Shown one piece after another: positions 39,713-50,599 of a stretch of 64,000 nucleotides of DNA (positions are counted from its first letter, which is position 1; every line of letters starts with the position of its first letter). The position numbers and the translations under genes are program-made. This stretch comes from Otis tarda (taxonomy: Eukaryota; Chordata; Aves; Otidiformes; Otididae), in assembly GCA_026413225.1 (NCBI GenBank), contig CM048553.1, positions 112,613,190 through 112,677,189 of the forward strand, read 5' to 3'. The notes beneath the pieces were generated by a model that did no database searches, was not told where the DNA came from, and saw only the letters and a list, made by a program, of their open reading frames with translations.

Positions 39713-40830
39713 TGATGTGAGCAGCCATAAAGTTGGCCTGGTTTGAAGGGAAAATTACTGAACAAAATATATTGTCTGCTTAAAGATATTGTCTGCTTAG
39801 AAATACTGACAGAGAAAAGGCTGCCACCCTAGAACTGCAAGCCTGGGAACCAGCCCTGTGAACCATGAAGAAACATCCTTGAAAAGTGCAGCTGACCTCT
39901 TTGAAGTGCAGCTGGGGTACCTAGAAACCAGAGACATCTACAGATACCACTGATAAGCGAAAAACAAGGGACTGTAACGGCAATTTGTCATCTGAGAAGG
40001 TCAAAAATAGTCTGAAAAAATAAAATTGCTCTGAAGGAAAAGAGAACAGCATCATCTGTTGGCTGTTACAGGTGAAAAATACAAATTAACAGCATCTATT
40101 GGCTGCTTAATGTCCTACTCCCTCTTATGTCTCTGTGATATAAAAAGGACTCATTTTTTATCCAAAATGAGTCTCTTTCTGAGAACTTCCATGTTGAATC
40201 CCACATGAACTTTCTATGAGCTCTTGGGGTCTCCCCAGGGTCACTTGGCTGAAACCAGACTGTGTGATGCGGAACTTTTTGGAAGTGGAACTCTGCCTGC
40301 TGTCTATTGTCTTAGTCTGTCCTCCTCTCTTTTGACGATGGTTGATCCCCCTCTGGGATCTGTTTGTTCCTCCCTTTTGGGATGGTACGGCTCCTTCTGA
40401 AATCTGTCTAATGCATTTCATAGCAATATTATGTATATTCATATAAGTAATCTAGCATAAATATATCTGCTGTTATATTGTTGATAATTTTGCTTCATTA
40501 ATGACAAACCATAGTAATCTGTAATAATACACAGCTACCTGGCTGCTGCCGTTATTGGTTGTACTACAATACTGATTGATACTAGTATTGATCGATACCA
40601 TAGTATTGATATACCATACTATATATTGATACTATATTACTGATTACTGACAGTAATTTGTAATGTAGTTTGATGTATGTTCATTCATATTCACTTTATT
40701 AGTCATAGGTATGTTCGTTAGTGGCAGTTTTTGTGGTAATGTACTTGCTTGTGGTGATTTTTGTGGCATTTGTGGTAATCTGTAATAAAGTAGAGCAATT
40801 TAGAGGATAAAGCTTCCAGGGCCTTGCACA
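39713..40830 (+). other. LTR-like segment with TATA box, hairpin and direct repeats (unclassified)
   Basis: TATAAAAA at 40139-40146 is followed directly by a perfect inverted repeat, GACTCATTTT (40148-40157) and AAAATGAGTC (40164-40173). Upstream are three enhancer-like direct repeats: ATATTGTCTGCTTA at 39769 and 39786, AGTGCAGCTG at about 39884 and 39906, and ACAGCATC...TTGGCTG at 40046 and 40089. An AATAAA occurs at 40783. This is the organisation of a retroviral LTR, but I do not recognise the family and cannot place its ends. Confidence 0.4.
40567..40655. repeat. AT-rich cryptic repeat of TATTGATAC units
   Basis: TATTGAT/GATACTA units recur six or more times in both orientations. They include the perfect palindrome ATACTAGTAT (40579-40588) and ATCGAT (40591-40596). 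It lies inside the LTR-like segment. Confidence 0.75.
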
Positions 40831-41757
40831 TTACAGAATCCTACAAACCCACGGTCATGATCGCTCCACACCTGTAGGCCAGGTAACCTTTTAGGTTGTG
40901 ACAGTCAGAAATTAGCCTTTTGCTCTGTGAACTTAAAACCCTTGGTATGGTGGAACCCGAGCCCAGAATTAGCACTTCAGACCCTTTCAGGAGGACAAAC
41001 AATACCTGTTACAATGTTGTTATGGCCATATCCTGGCAGGCACAGTTGGTCATGCTTGCTGTTTGCAGATCATCTGATTTAAGAGGACAGAAACAGCAAA
41101 AATCTGTTGCTAGCACTGACTGGAGTTGCCAGTCACACTCATGTACCATGTGGCTTGGGATGTGCCACCACACTACCCTGACTGCAGAGCTTGCAGGGGA
41201 GAGCGAGCTTGAGTCCCACCAGCTCAGGCCTGCCAGTATCCGCCCTCTTCTTCGCTTCTGCTCTGTTGGATTGAGCCTTCACGTATTATTGCTTGTGAAA
41301 GCAAGCAGCAACCTTCAGCTTGCCAAAGTCCAAGAGCATCACACAGCCTGAAAAACAGGCTCATCAAAAAATTCACAAAGAGACATCTTATATGTAGAAG
41401 GGTAGTTTGTGTGATGATTTCCAGCAAGGGAGGGGAGCAGAGAGAAGGTCACTGTTTCAGATAGCTGGTATGAGGTGGTTTTTTTCTTTTTTAATAATCA
41501 CCCCACCATTACTGCTTCCATAATGAAACCTGATTAAGAAGAATGCTCAATCCTTAATGATTTTCAGGGGAAAGTATCAAATGTTCTTACTTGGGGTTGA
41601 GAACCACATTGCTTTGGTGCCAGTAATTAATTTTGTGTGCCAAATGTAAATATACTTGCATTTCATGATACTTCCTCATAAAGAAAAAAGCATCTGCCTG
41701 TTATCTCTTTTATGATACCCATGTGGTTCCAGTTATTTAATTTGTTTTGTCTTCCAG

Positions 41758-41784
41758 TTTATGTGGAAGTTACTAGTCAACATG
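41758..41784 (+). pseudogene. ENOSF1: ENOSF1 remnant, 27-nt mini-exon
   Basis: CTTCCAG precedes and GTAAGG follows a 27 nt open segment encoding FMWKLLVNM; the family has PVWKLLVDM in a short exon at this place. Both splice sites look intact. Confidence 0.82.
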
Positions 41785-41905
41785 GTAAGGAAATTTTGTT
41801 GTATCTCCAGTTTGAATGCAACTGGGCCCTATTTTTTTAAACTGTACTAGAAGATTACATGTTTTGGTTGATGTCCAAACTAAAATGGTCTCACAGCTCA
41901 TTTCA

Positions 41906-41938
41906 GACAGAAGCTGGACAGAAGCTGGACAGAAGCTC
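41906..41938 (+). repeat. Three tandem copies of an 11-bp unit
   Basis: GACAGAAGCTG occurs three times in a row, the third copy ending in C. A small minisatellite about 120 bp after the ENOSF1 mini-exon. Confidence 0.95.
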
Positions 41939-42663
41939 CAGCGTCAAAGCTGGCAGTGGGAACTGATGTCTGCTGCTAATAGGAAGCTTTAAAGATTGTG
42001 CTTTAAGCTGTAAGTCTTTGTTTATGATTTGTCCAAGGAGCTGCTTTTCTTTAAGTCTGGATAATTGGGGGATTTGTTCCATTTACTAATTCCTAGGGTA
42101 TTTTTCCCAAAAATAAGTCCTTACTGAAGACTAAAAACTCAGTAATTGAACTGTATGTGCTACCATTGTCTGCTAGCAAATGCTTGTGCCTCATGTGTTG
42201 ATCTGTTTGCTGAAGTGATCACTCATTTAAGGGGAATTCTGTACAGTATTAAGATCTAAAACAGGCTGTTCTAAAATAACCTGTTTTTTCCTTTCCTGAG
42301 AGCAGGAGGTGTGACAACAGGGGTGCTTCTCTGTCTTAATTTGACAACTGAAAAGTGTGACTTGGCTTTCCTGTTTAATTTTTCACTCCTACTTGGATAG
42401 AGTTTAATAGGAAGCTGAAAAGGGCTTCTTATCAACTACTTACAGCCATGAAGTTAGGCAAATGCACATTTGACAGTGCAACACAAGCTGATGAGGTGGT
42501 TAGGAGGGAAGGTTCAGAATACCTGCTGTCTCAACTCCCTGCTTGCTTAAGAGACAAAGGGAAAAGTTGACAGCCATTCCTCAAGTGACTAGTATTAATT
42601 AATCTTCTTTTTCATCATGCTGTTTTACTATGTTATGCTTTTTATTTCACATGTCATCCTCAG

Positions 42664-42741
42664 ATCAGGATGCCAAACAATTGCCATTCCGCATGGATTT
42701 CAGATATACTACTGATGCAGTAACAGATGAAGCAGCTTATG
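42664..42741 (+). pseudogene. ENOSF1: ENOSF1 remnant exon with DFRY segment
   Basis: 78 nt between CCTCAG and G|GTAAGT. It encodes MDFRYTTDAVTDEAAY, against family IDFRYITDVLTEEDAL. The 5' part is two residues longer than expected, and its RM codons read in another frame (CAGGATG at 42665-42671), which suggests a small insertion that broke the frame. Confidence 0.85.
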
Positions 42742-42932
42742 GTAAGTCATCTTTCCTATCAAGCCTGAATTTGGTACACTTCCTTTTCCTATTCCTTGAG
42801 TTGGCTCATCAGTTTTGGTAGGAGTAGCCTATGAGACTAAGAGAGGTTGGGAGAACAACCATAATGATGACATCTGGAGGGTGAGAAGTTGTTCTTTGGT
42901 ATAATTTGATATTTATGCTTGTTCCCCTCCAG

Positions 42933-43060
42933 AAACACTCCAAAATGGCCTGCTTGGGAAAAAGGAAAGGGGTGAGCTTACACAGATCTGTACCTGATGA
43001 AAACCATTACTCTGCATCTCTTGGAGAATGGATAGGGGACTGTGTGAGACAAAGCATGTT
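42933..43060 (+). pseudogene. ENOSF1: ENOSF1 remnant exon with GKKER segment and stop
   Basis: The acceptor CCCTCCAG joins in phase with the previous exon to give AYETLQNGLLGKKERG, against family ALEILQKGQIGKKERE. The similarity ends after KKER, and the frame runs into TGA at 42995-42997. The rest of the expected exon (YPAYTTSCAWLGY) is not readable in any frame; the 3' boundary given is approximate. Confidence 0.78.
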
Positions 43061-43636
43061 GTTTGCTAGCATGTGTCCCAGGAGTGCAACGTCAGTCATT
43101 TGGTTTGTGCTGCATTGGTGGCTTTTTGCTGTATAAATCTTTGCGCTGGGTTAGCAAGGACATTGTGTTGTTCTCTGCTTCTTCCAAGGATTTATCTGAC
43201 TGGCAGCTCTCTTGCAAAGACATAGCTAGAGAGAAGAGGGAAGGGCTTATTCAGCAAAATTGATCTATTTGATCAAAATTACGGATTTCAAGGAAAAAAG
43301 CAGTCTAAACACCTCCATTTCTTCAGTTTGCTCAAAGGACAGTCTTTGAGGGACTATTTAACAAAATAATCTCTGTTGACTAAAACATAGCCTGACTTGA
43401 AACCATCCTCATCTGCTTCAGAACAGCAAATGTTGAAGCATGGATATTTGGCTTATTCTAGATCCTGTGGCTGGCTGGGCTACTCAGATAGCAGTTAAAC
43501 CAAGTTTGAATGTTCAGTCTTATGGTAGTAAGATTTTAAATGGTATCTGAAGTGAGGAAATGCTAACAGATGATGACCAATTCTGTTTGCTTCTAAACAC
43601 TTAAAAGTTTTGCTGGACATAGTAAAAAAGTAACAT

Positions 43637-44805
43637 TGTCGTAGTTCAGTCCCCATCGGGACCAGACTACTCAGTCTCTCTCTCACTCCCCCCACCCTCC
43701 AAGAGAATAGGAAGAGATAATATAAGAAAAAGGCTTGAGGTTTGAGATAAGGACAGGGAGAAAATCCTTAAAGTTACCGTTACGGGCAAAACAGACGCGA
43801 CTTGGGGAAAACTATTCATTTATTACTACAAACAGCAGGAAAATGAAACAGAGAACAAGATAACCTCCCTCCACCCCTCCCTCTTCCCAAGCTTAACATT
43901 ATCTCTACTACCTTACCTTCCCTTCCCCCCCACCCCGAGCAGCACAGGGAGGAAGAGGGAATGGGGGTTGCGGTCAGTTCATCACGCATTGTTTTTTACG
44001 CCGCTGTTTCATGGTCGGGGGAAGAATTCACATTCCTCCCCTGCTCTGTTGTGGGGTCCCACCCATACGCCACAGTCCTTTGTGAAACTGCTCCGGCGTG
44101 GGTCATCTCTCTTCCACGGAGTACAGTCTCTCCAGAACAGCTGCCCCAGCGGGCCCTCCACGGGCCACAGCCGCCTTCAGGCATCCACCTCCCCCAATGT
44201 GGGGTCCTTCACGGGCTCCAAGTGGATCTCTGCTCCTCCGTGGACCTCCATGGGCTGCAGGGGGACAACCTGCTCCACCATGGTCATCACCACAGGCTGC
44301 AGGGGAATCTTGGCCAGGAGCCGCATTACTCCTCCCCCTCCTTCTGAACTGACCTTGGCGTCTGCAGCCGTTCCTCTCACAAGAAAAGTTCTTCACAACA
44401 GGCTGGCAGACGCCTCTCAGAATCTCTTCACATCATCCAGCTCATCTCCTCTCCACTTCTTGAAGCCGGGCCGGGCCGGACCAGGCCCAGTCGGCCTCCT
44501 GGCAAGAGGCCAGAGGGTGAGGCCTGCAAGGCCCATGAGGCCTGTGCCTCCGCCTCTGCGCCTCTGCCCCTGCTCAGCTTCTTCACATCTTCTCTTCTCC
44601 TTTTTTTTTTCTGTTTTCCCCTACTTAAGTACGTTATCGCAGAGGCGTTATCATGGGACATTCTGCTACCAATTGGCTCGGCCTTGGGCAGCAGCAGGTC
44701 CGCCCTAGGCCTGGCCGAGTCCACTGAACAAAAGGGAGCGACTTCTAGCAGTTTCCTACAGAAGCTACCACCTTAGGCCCCCCCTCACCAAACAAAACCA
44801 CAACA
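43637..44805 (-). mobile_element. Solo LTR of an avian endogenous retrovirus, minus orientation
   Basis: On the - strand it runs from TGTTGTGGTTTTGTTTGG to GGGACTGAACTACGACA, 1169 bp with TG...CA ends. Landmarks are GCCGAGCCAATTGGTAGC, the GATAACGCCTCTGCGATAACG element, CTTAAGTAGGGGAAAA as the TATA-region counterpart, and a GC-rich 3' half. No internal genes remain. A clear target duplication is not seen; ATTG abuts both ends (43635-43638, 44806-44809). The 246-codon frame at 43968-44708 belongs to the LTR sequence and is not a gene. Confidence 0.85.
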
Positions 44806-46138
44806 ATTGCATACACTTTGGGAGGAAAAAAGCAGGCCCAGTGCCATTTAAGTAATTTTTCCAGTAAGGCAGAGTATTACAGTCCTGTCTGTGATCAAGG
44901 AGATACTCAAGGAATACGAGTTTTGAGAACAAGGTATTAACGCAGAAATTGAAGTCTCTTTATGTTGGTATATTGTGTATAACAGCAAGTTTGCTCAGGT
45001 GCAGCTGTGTTGGTTTAAGCAAGGAGCTTAAGCACATAGGGATACTCAGGAGAGTGATATGAATTAACCAAAAGTGCGATCATTAAAAGTGTTAATGAAA
45101 ACACATGAAATTTGTGCTTGGATAGCTATGTTCAGAAGCACAGTGCCCTCAACCTGCAGTAACTTCATAGGTGAAAAATGGGATGTCTTCTTCACAGATA
45201 ACATGAACCTCAAAAGTTTTATAATTGCTGGTTTCTTCTAGAACTTCTGATTGCCTTGGCTTTGAGGGGTACTGGCAGCATCAGAGAGCCCTTAGCTTCC
45301 TTCGTGAAGCAGCACCCATAAATTGACAGAGAGAGTTGCATATGCTTAGCTTTCTCTGAAATATTGTGAAAGCTTTGGACAGTTCATTGGTGTCGGATTT
45401 AGTTAATACAGCTGAGGTTTATCTTCTGGAAAATATAAGCCTCGGTACATCTAGAAATAGTGTTGCTGAGTCATGGGATGTTCGTACCTGGATTAGAAAA
45501 ATTTGTCAAGGCAGTTAGCTGGGTTGAGGAGTTTGGTTCAGCTGGATGTTATTCATATATCTGATCTCATTTTCTTATGGTTTTCTGCTACCTTTGAGAA
45601 AGAAATAAAAAGCTTATTCTTCTTCTCAAAATGTCTAAATTAGTATTATTCTAGGTGCAGTGTGGTAGAGTTATTTGGAGATGTATAATTGGTATAACTT
45701 TGTTGCAGTTACACACATAGGCCTTGAAAGAAGGCTGGACAACATATAGTAAACACTTGTATTGAGTGTTATTCTTCTGTGTTTTATGCTTTGAACTGAT
45801 GGATTAGACCTAGTTTAACTCTTCTAGGGCTACGATATGGGCAGTGATGACTTTGCTTCTGTATCTCTTTCAGACACTTCCTACTTCTACTGCTGCATCA
45901 TGCTGCATTGCAGGAAAATAGTAATGGTATGGCAAAGCTGAGGGCTGATCACAAATGAAGATAAACATATTTCCATTGATTTATGAAAAAAAAACATTGC
46001 TGTTTTATTTTCAGAGTAGGATGAAGCTTACTCACAAGGGAAGAGAAGTAATGAGAAAGTTCTTTCTGTAAGATAGGGATGCTGAAATTGTAAATTCTAG
46101 TTTATGGATTCCAGTTCACTGCTGCATTAATCATTCAG

Positions 46139-46260
46139 AAGTGGTCTGTATCTTGTTCCAAGTATGAATCTAGATTCAAAGTAAAGGTGGGTGCAGATCC
46201 GCAGGATGATACCTGCAGATGCAGATTAATATGAGAAATGATTGGCCCAGGCAAAAAGTG
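46139..46260 (+). pseudogene. ENOSF1: ENOSF1 remnant exon with KxK catalytic motif and TGA
   Basis: After the acceptor ATCATTCAG the frame reads KYESRFKVKVGADPQDD and then MIGPGKK. The family has GWTRFKVKVGADLQDD and MIGPEKT. The KxK motif of the superfamily's catalytic lysines (FKVKVG) is kept. A TGA at 46232-46234 stands where the family has Arg; CGA to TGA is one transition at a CpG. Confidence 0.88.
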
Positions 46261-47358
46261 GTGAATATAAGTTTTTGTTACTATACTATGTTATTTTCTG
46301 ATAAAAATCAGTAAATGAAATATCTCTTATTATACACATTTCTTGACAAATATTTTTTTCTTCCTTCTTCAAATCCTGAATAATGATGTCAACAAATGTT
46401 GATACATATCCACAAAGAGTAGTATTGAACATGACCAAAGCAGATTTATTACTAAGAATTTTATCCTGTATTTCTGTGACAGAACTGCCATTCAAGTCTG
46501 CGGGGGAACATCACTTCCAGGATTGTCTTCTAGAAGATTAAAAGTACCTTTTATATCCAGGGAGACTTCCAGAGGAAAGCCTGTTCATATTTTTTCACCA
46601 ATGTTTGGCCAAAAATAAAATGTAAAATAAGTTTTTTAAACTAAAATACTTTAATTAAAAGGAATAATTAGATGAAAGTCATACAGTCTGATTTGGAAAT
46701 GTTACTCTATTGACTGCTATGGACTGGATTCTTTGCCCCACGTGTTCCCTGACATGCCACTGCTGCCGCCGATCGGCTCTGGGTGCTGCAGTGCAGCATG
46801 GAGCTTTCATGGGAAGCCATATGTCATAAAATGCCAAACCAGGAGCTCTGTGAATACAGGATGGCAAGGAGCTGAAGAGCCTGCAGAGGAACTGTGGTGT
46901 CATTTTCAGATGTTTCACTTTTGTAGGGAGAAAAATTCTCCCTTGCGTGGGAGAGAAGCACTGCTTGAGAAACTCATTTAAACTACTGCATTTTTTCTGT
47001 CCAAAAGCTTTTCTGCTGAGAATTTCAGGCAGCCATGTCCATGTTTTAGGATGCTTTACTCAAGTATATGCTGCCAAGATATACTCATTCCCACAGATGC
47101 CTCTGCTCTACTTCCCAGAGCTCCTCATCTGCTTGGTTCAAACCTACTCTGGATATAGCTATAGTCATTGCAACTAAGTGTAACTGTGGCCAAAAGTACA
47201 ATACAGACAGAATGGCAATTCCAGCTTTTCATTTCCTTTCTATTTCCTGAATTTCTACCACTTCATATCAATTTTGCAGCTCCTTTTATGAGACTTTGAC
47301 AGAAAAAAAGTCAATGGAATCCTTCAGTGTACTTGATTCTTTTTTTCCTTATCCCCAG

Positions 47359-47505
47359 ATGCTGGATGCAAACCAAAAATGGAAAATAAAGGAAGCAATA
47401 GAGTGGGTCACTAAACCAGCTGAGTTTAAACCCTTGTGGATTAAGGAGCCAACTTTTCCAGATGAGGATATGCATGTCCAGATGGGGCATGCAACCATTC
47501 CAAAG
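47359..47505 (+). pseudogene. ENOSF1: ENOSF1 remnant exon with metal-binding region
   Basis: 147 nt, acceptor ATCCCCAG, donor CAAAG|GTTGGA. It encodes MLDANQKWKIKEAIEWV, KPLWIKEPTFPD and GHATIPK. The first metal ligand, Asp of DANQ, is kept. The second, the first Glu of IEEP (26 residues after that Asp, as in D248/E274 of bacterial L-fuconate dehydratase), is Lys (AAG, 47443-47445). About four extra residues lie before GHAT. Confidence 0.95.
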
Positions 47506-48126
47506 GTTGGAGAGTTAATTTTTTAATTTCAATAATAATACACTGACTCCAGTCAGTACTGTAGTGTAATGTTGATACTGTTCCTTCACATACTCAGAGT
47601 TCAGGTTGAACTAGTTAGTTAGAGTACCATTAAATGTATTTGTTACAGGACCTTGACACATATTCTGCACCTGTATTCCCTTAAGTTTAAAGAAATAGTT
47701 TGTTTCTAAAAAAAAATACATAAAAGGTCTGTAATGCCTGTATGAAGAAGGCAGCCAACATTTAGTATGAAATGTGAATGGACTTTTTTTTTTAAATGTG
47801 TGGTTTCCAGTGAGATGGGAAGTTCAGTTCAGAATTTGTGCTCCCAACACGCTATACTTAGCAGCATTGTTAAAACTCCAGATGTATGGTATGTGTATTT
47901 CTTTTTACTGCTCTGCATACTGTGCTATATAATTATTTACATTGCTTGTGGAGCAGAGAAAGTGGAAAAAAATCAATAAAAATATTATAATATGTTACAT
48001 TTTCTATAAAATGAGTAGAAAACAGTATGCTGGATCAACTGTTATTCCATCCTTTATGCTACTGAACAACTCCGTTGGGAAGCGAAAAGCAGAAGAAAGT
48101 GTTGAATGTTTGTTATGTCCTTGCAG

Positions 48127-48168
48127 GCCTTAGCATTGCTAGGAATTGGTGTGGCAACCAAAGAACAT
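48127..48168 (+). pseudogene. ENOSF1: ENOSF1 remnant, 42-nt exon
   Basis: The acceptor TCCTTGCAG is followed by 14 codons, ALALLGIGVATKEH, then donor GTAAGA. The family exon is also 14 codons, ALVPLGIGIATGEQ. The Glu that serves as third metal ligand is kept; its neighbours Gly and Gln have become Lys and His. Confidence 0.92.
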
Positions 48169-48416
48169 GTAAGAATATGCAGACGTGTTTTGGGCTTTTC
48201 CCTAATTACTGCCTGTTTAATGCAACTACGGCATAACCTTTGGAACTGGTGCCAAAACTCCTTTGCTTTTCTCACTGAAGTGAAATGCTACAGTTGAAAA
48301 TTACTTGGTATCTATTTCAGCTATTCCCTACCAAGGTTGCCTCCCCTCACCTTGTCTCTCTGGTTCATTCTTCCCACACACGATTTCTGTGACCAACCTA
48401 GAAATAGCCGCGTTTT

Positions 48417-48432
48417 TTATTATTATTATTAT
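48417..48432 (+). repeat. Short TAT microsatellite
   Basis: Five TAT units in an AT-rich stretch after the 42-nt ENOSF1 exon. No function seen. Confidence 0.9.
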
Positions 48433-48879
48433 GAGAGTAACAGTTAAAATTATATATTCTCACAGCAGTGAGAAATATGAAAGAATGCATCCATGATCCT
48501 TATTGCACATATGAAAGGTAGAGAAGCAAGGCACAAAGGGTAAGTCCATGCTGCTCCGTAGAGCGCACTGCAGCTCCATGAGACAAGATGGATAACATCT
48601 GTGCAGAACAATGTAGGCTGGACAACGTGGTCTGTAGAGAGCTGCAGGGCTGCTGAAGCTGATATTCCCTCTAGCCAAAGGATAATTATCACAGCTCCCA
48701 TTTCGCTCTGTGGGTTTCGTGCTTAAGTGAGTGTTTTGCTCAGGACAGCAGCGCATGTGTAGACATGACCTTGCTGTGTCTTATGGACTGCTTTTTCGAG
48801 TGGAGAGGTTTCTGGCTCCTCTTTTTGTATCAACTCTACTTGTGCTGCACTAACGCAACTGTAAAGATCAAAATCCCAG

Positions 48880-49930
48880 AAAATCATGCTGTTAGCAAGC
48901 TGGGGCACTGCCAGGGGTGCACCAGGGGTTGGGGAGCCAGGAGCTGATAGCATGGCTGGCAGGGCAGGTCTGGGGGAGGAAGTCAGGGTCTACTGAGAAG
49001 GTTGCCAGATGAGGTCATGGTGAGGAGATAGCTCTGAGGGCAGGATCTGGCCCAGTGACAGGGAACAGGGTCAGACACAGCGCAGTTCCTGCCAGTCTGT
49101 CCATGGTGATGAAGTTGGACCCAGGCCGAGCTGGGCTGTCAGGCTGTGGTTCAGGGTGTGGATCAATAAGGTCCATGCCTTGGCACAGCTGCAATGGGAT
49201 GGGAGATGGTCACACCCGGGGATAGCTCAGGCAGGGACTGGGGGCGATGGTCTGAGCTGAGATGGGTCCCGAAGGCATGCGTGAGGTGGGGAGGCCTCCT
49301 TTGAGGCAGGTCAGGGCCAGCAAGGCCACTCCTGCCCTGACAGCAGCTTTCCCCCAGAGGGACATGTCCTCCTGCCCAACAGAGATCTGGGCTCAGTCAG
49401 GACTTGCTGAAGAGTGATTTCATTGCTGTGGGGTATAGGGTGTATTTCAGGGGACACAGAGCCAGGGCAGGGTCAGGGAAATGGGAAAGGGACATGGTGG
49501 GGGGGGGGGATAGGAGCCAGGTGAGGGGCTCAGGCAGACCCTGAGTAGTTTCAGAGGCTTGACAAGGTTGGGAGGTGGTGAAGGGAGGATTCTCAGCTGG
49601 CCCCTGAAGAGCCCCAAAGCCCCACTGTGAGAGGTTCACTCAGAAACTTGGGTTTAGGCAGGGGCCAGTGCTGTGGGAGGGTCAGAGCCCAGAGCCAGGC
49701 CAGTCCCAAGGCAGGGCTGGTAGGGCAAGGCCTTGCGCAGCCATGGGCCAGGCTCTGCAGTGCTGGCTTAGGGCCTGAGGCAGCCTGAGACAACTGTCAT
49801 GGTGCCATGGGGGCCAGCTGCTCCCATGGGCTGAGGGTGTGGGCCCAGGGGAGACTGGTCAGGGTGAGGCCTCTCACTGCACCCAGTGCCCTGTCTGGGC
49901 CTTCTTTGGGTGAAACTTGTTCTGCCCATT
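48880..49930. other. GC-rich, G-skewed block inside the ENOSF1 remnant
   Basis: About 1 kb that is rich in G on the + strand (repeated CAGGG, GGGCAGG and GGTGGGG-like words, a run of ten G at 49500-49509), in sharp contrast to the AT-rich flanks. It ends near GCTGGTATATATGCAGCTG, with TATATA at about 49940. No coding region or repeat family is recognised; an inserted element is the likely explanation. Confidence 0.5.
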
Positions 49931-50599
49931 TTTGGCTGGTATATATGCAGCTGTATTAAAAGACTGTAACCTTTCCTTTCCCTGAAGGAAACTCTTAGCT
50001 AGCATTAGTAGTAAGTCATTACCATCAGCTATATTTAAATACTTTTCACATTAAATATTTTTAATGAGCCCAAAGACCAGAACTAATTCCTGGATATATC
50101 ATAAATAGCAACGTGTCAGTAGACAGACTGGTACCTTTTAGAATATCAGTCTCGAACCTAACATAAATTAGTTTTTATTGCACCCATCTTTTTGCCAAGT
50201 CTTGACACCAAATCTACTGAGCCAAACAATGTGAATTAACAAATTCTCAGTTCTCGGCAGCAACTGGAGACAACAGCGACTGCCTCGGCATGGTTTCTCT
50301 GCTGCCAGTTTCTCCTGCCAAGCCCTGCTATCAACATATTTCATTGTGCTTCTCACTATCCCCTGTTGTCTACCGGTAGATAGGACACTTAAGTTGTGGA
50401 GAGGAGTGTTTTATAATGAATATGTATTAGGATGAGTTTGAATTACCCATTAGTATAGCCTTGCTTTACAAAATAAAGGCCAGTCCTGAATACTGGTTCT
50501 ACTTGATAGCTTGTGTAACCTTTTGCTTCTTTTCACCGTAACACCTGAGAACCACATAATCATTTAATGTATTTATCCACAGAATTCCCCTGTGAATAA

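Noticed and set aside
40530-40560. LAAAV reading as the missing ENOSF1 exon HLATAAVLNAVW
   Set aside because: Only five residues fit and the following WDLWA is absent.
43968-44708. 246-codon open frame on the + strand
   Set aside because: It lies wholly in the GC-rich half of the solo LTR, on the opposite strand to the element, with no domain or splice context.
47060-47180. SSAW / GYSYS readings as the missing ENOSF1 segment SCAWLGYSDD
   Set aside because: It lies after the KxK exon, although that segment must come before it; the match is also split over two frames.
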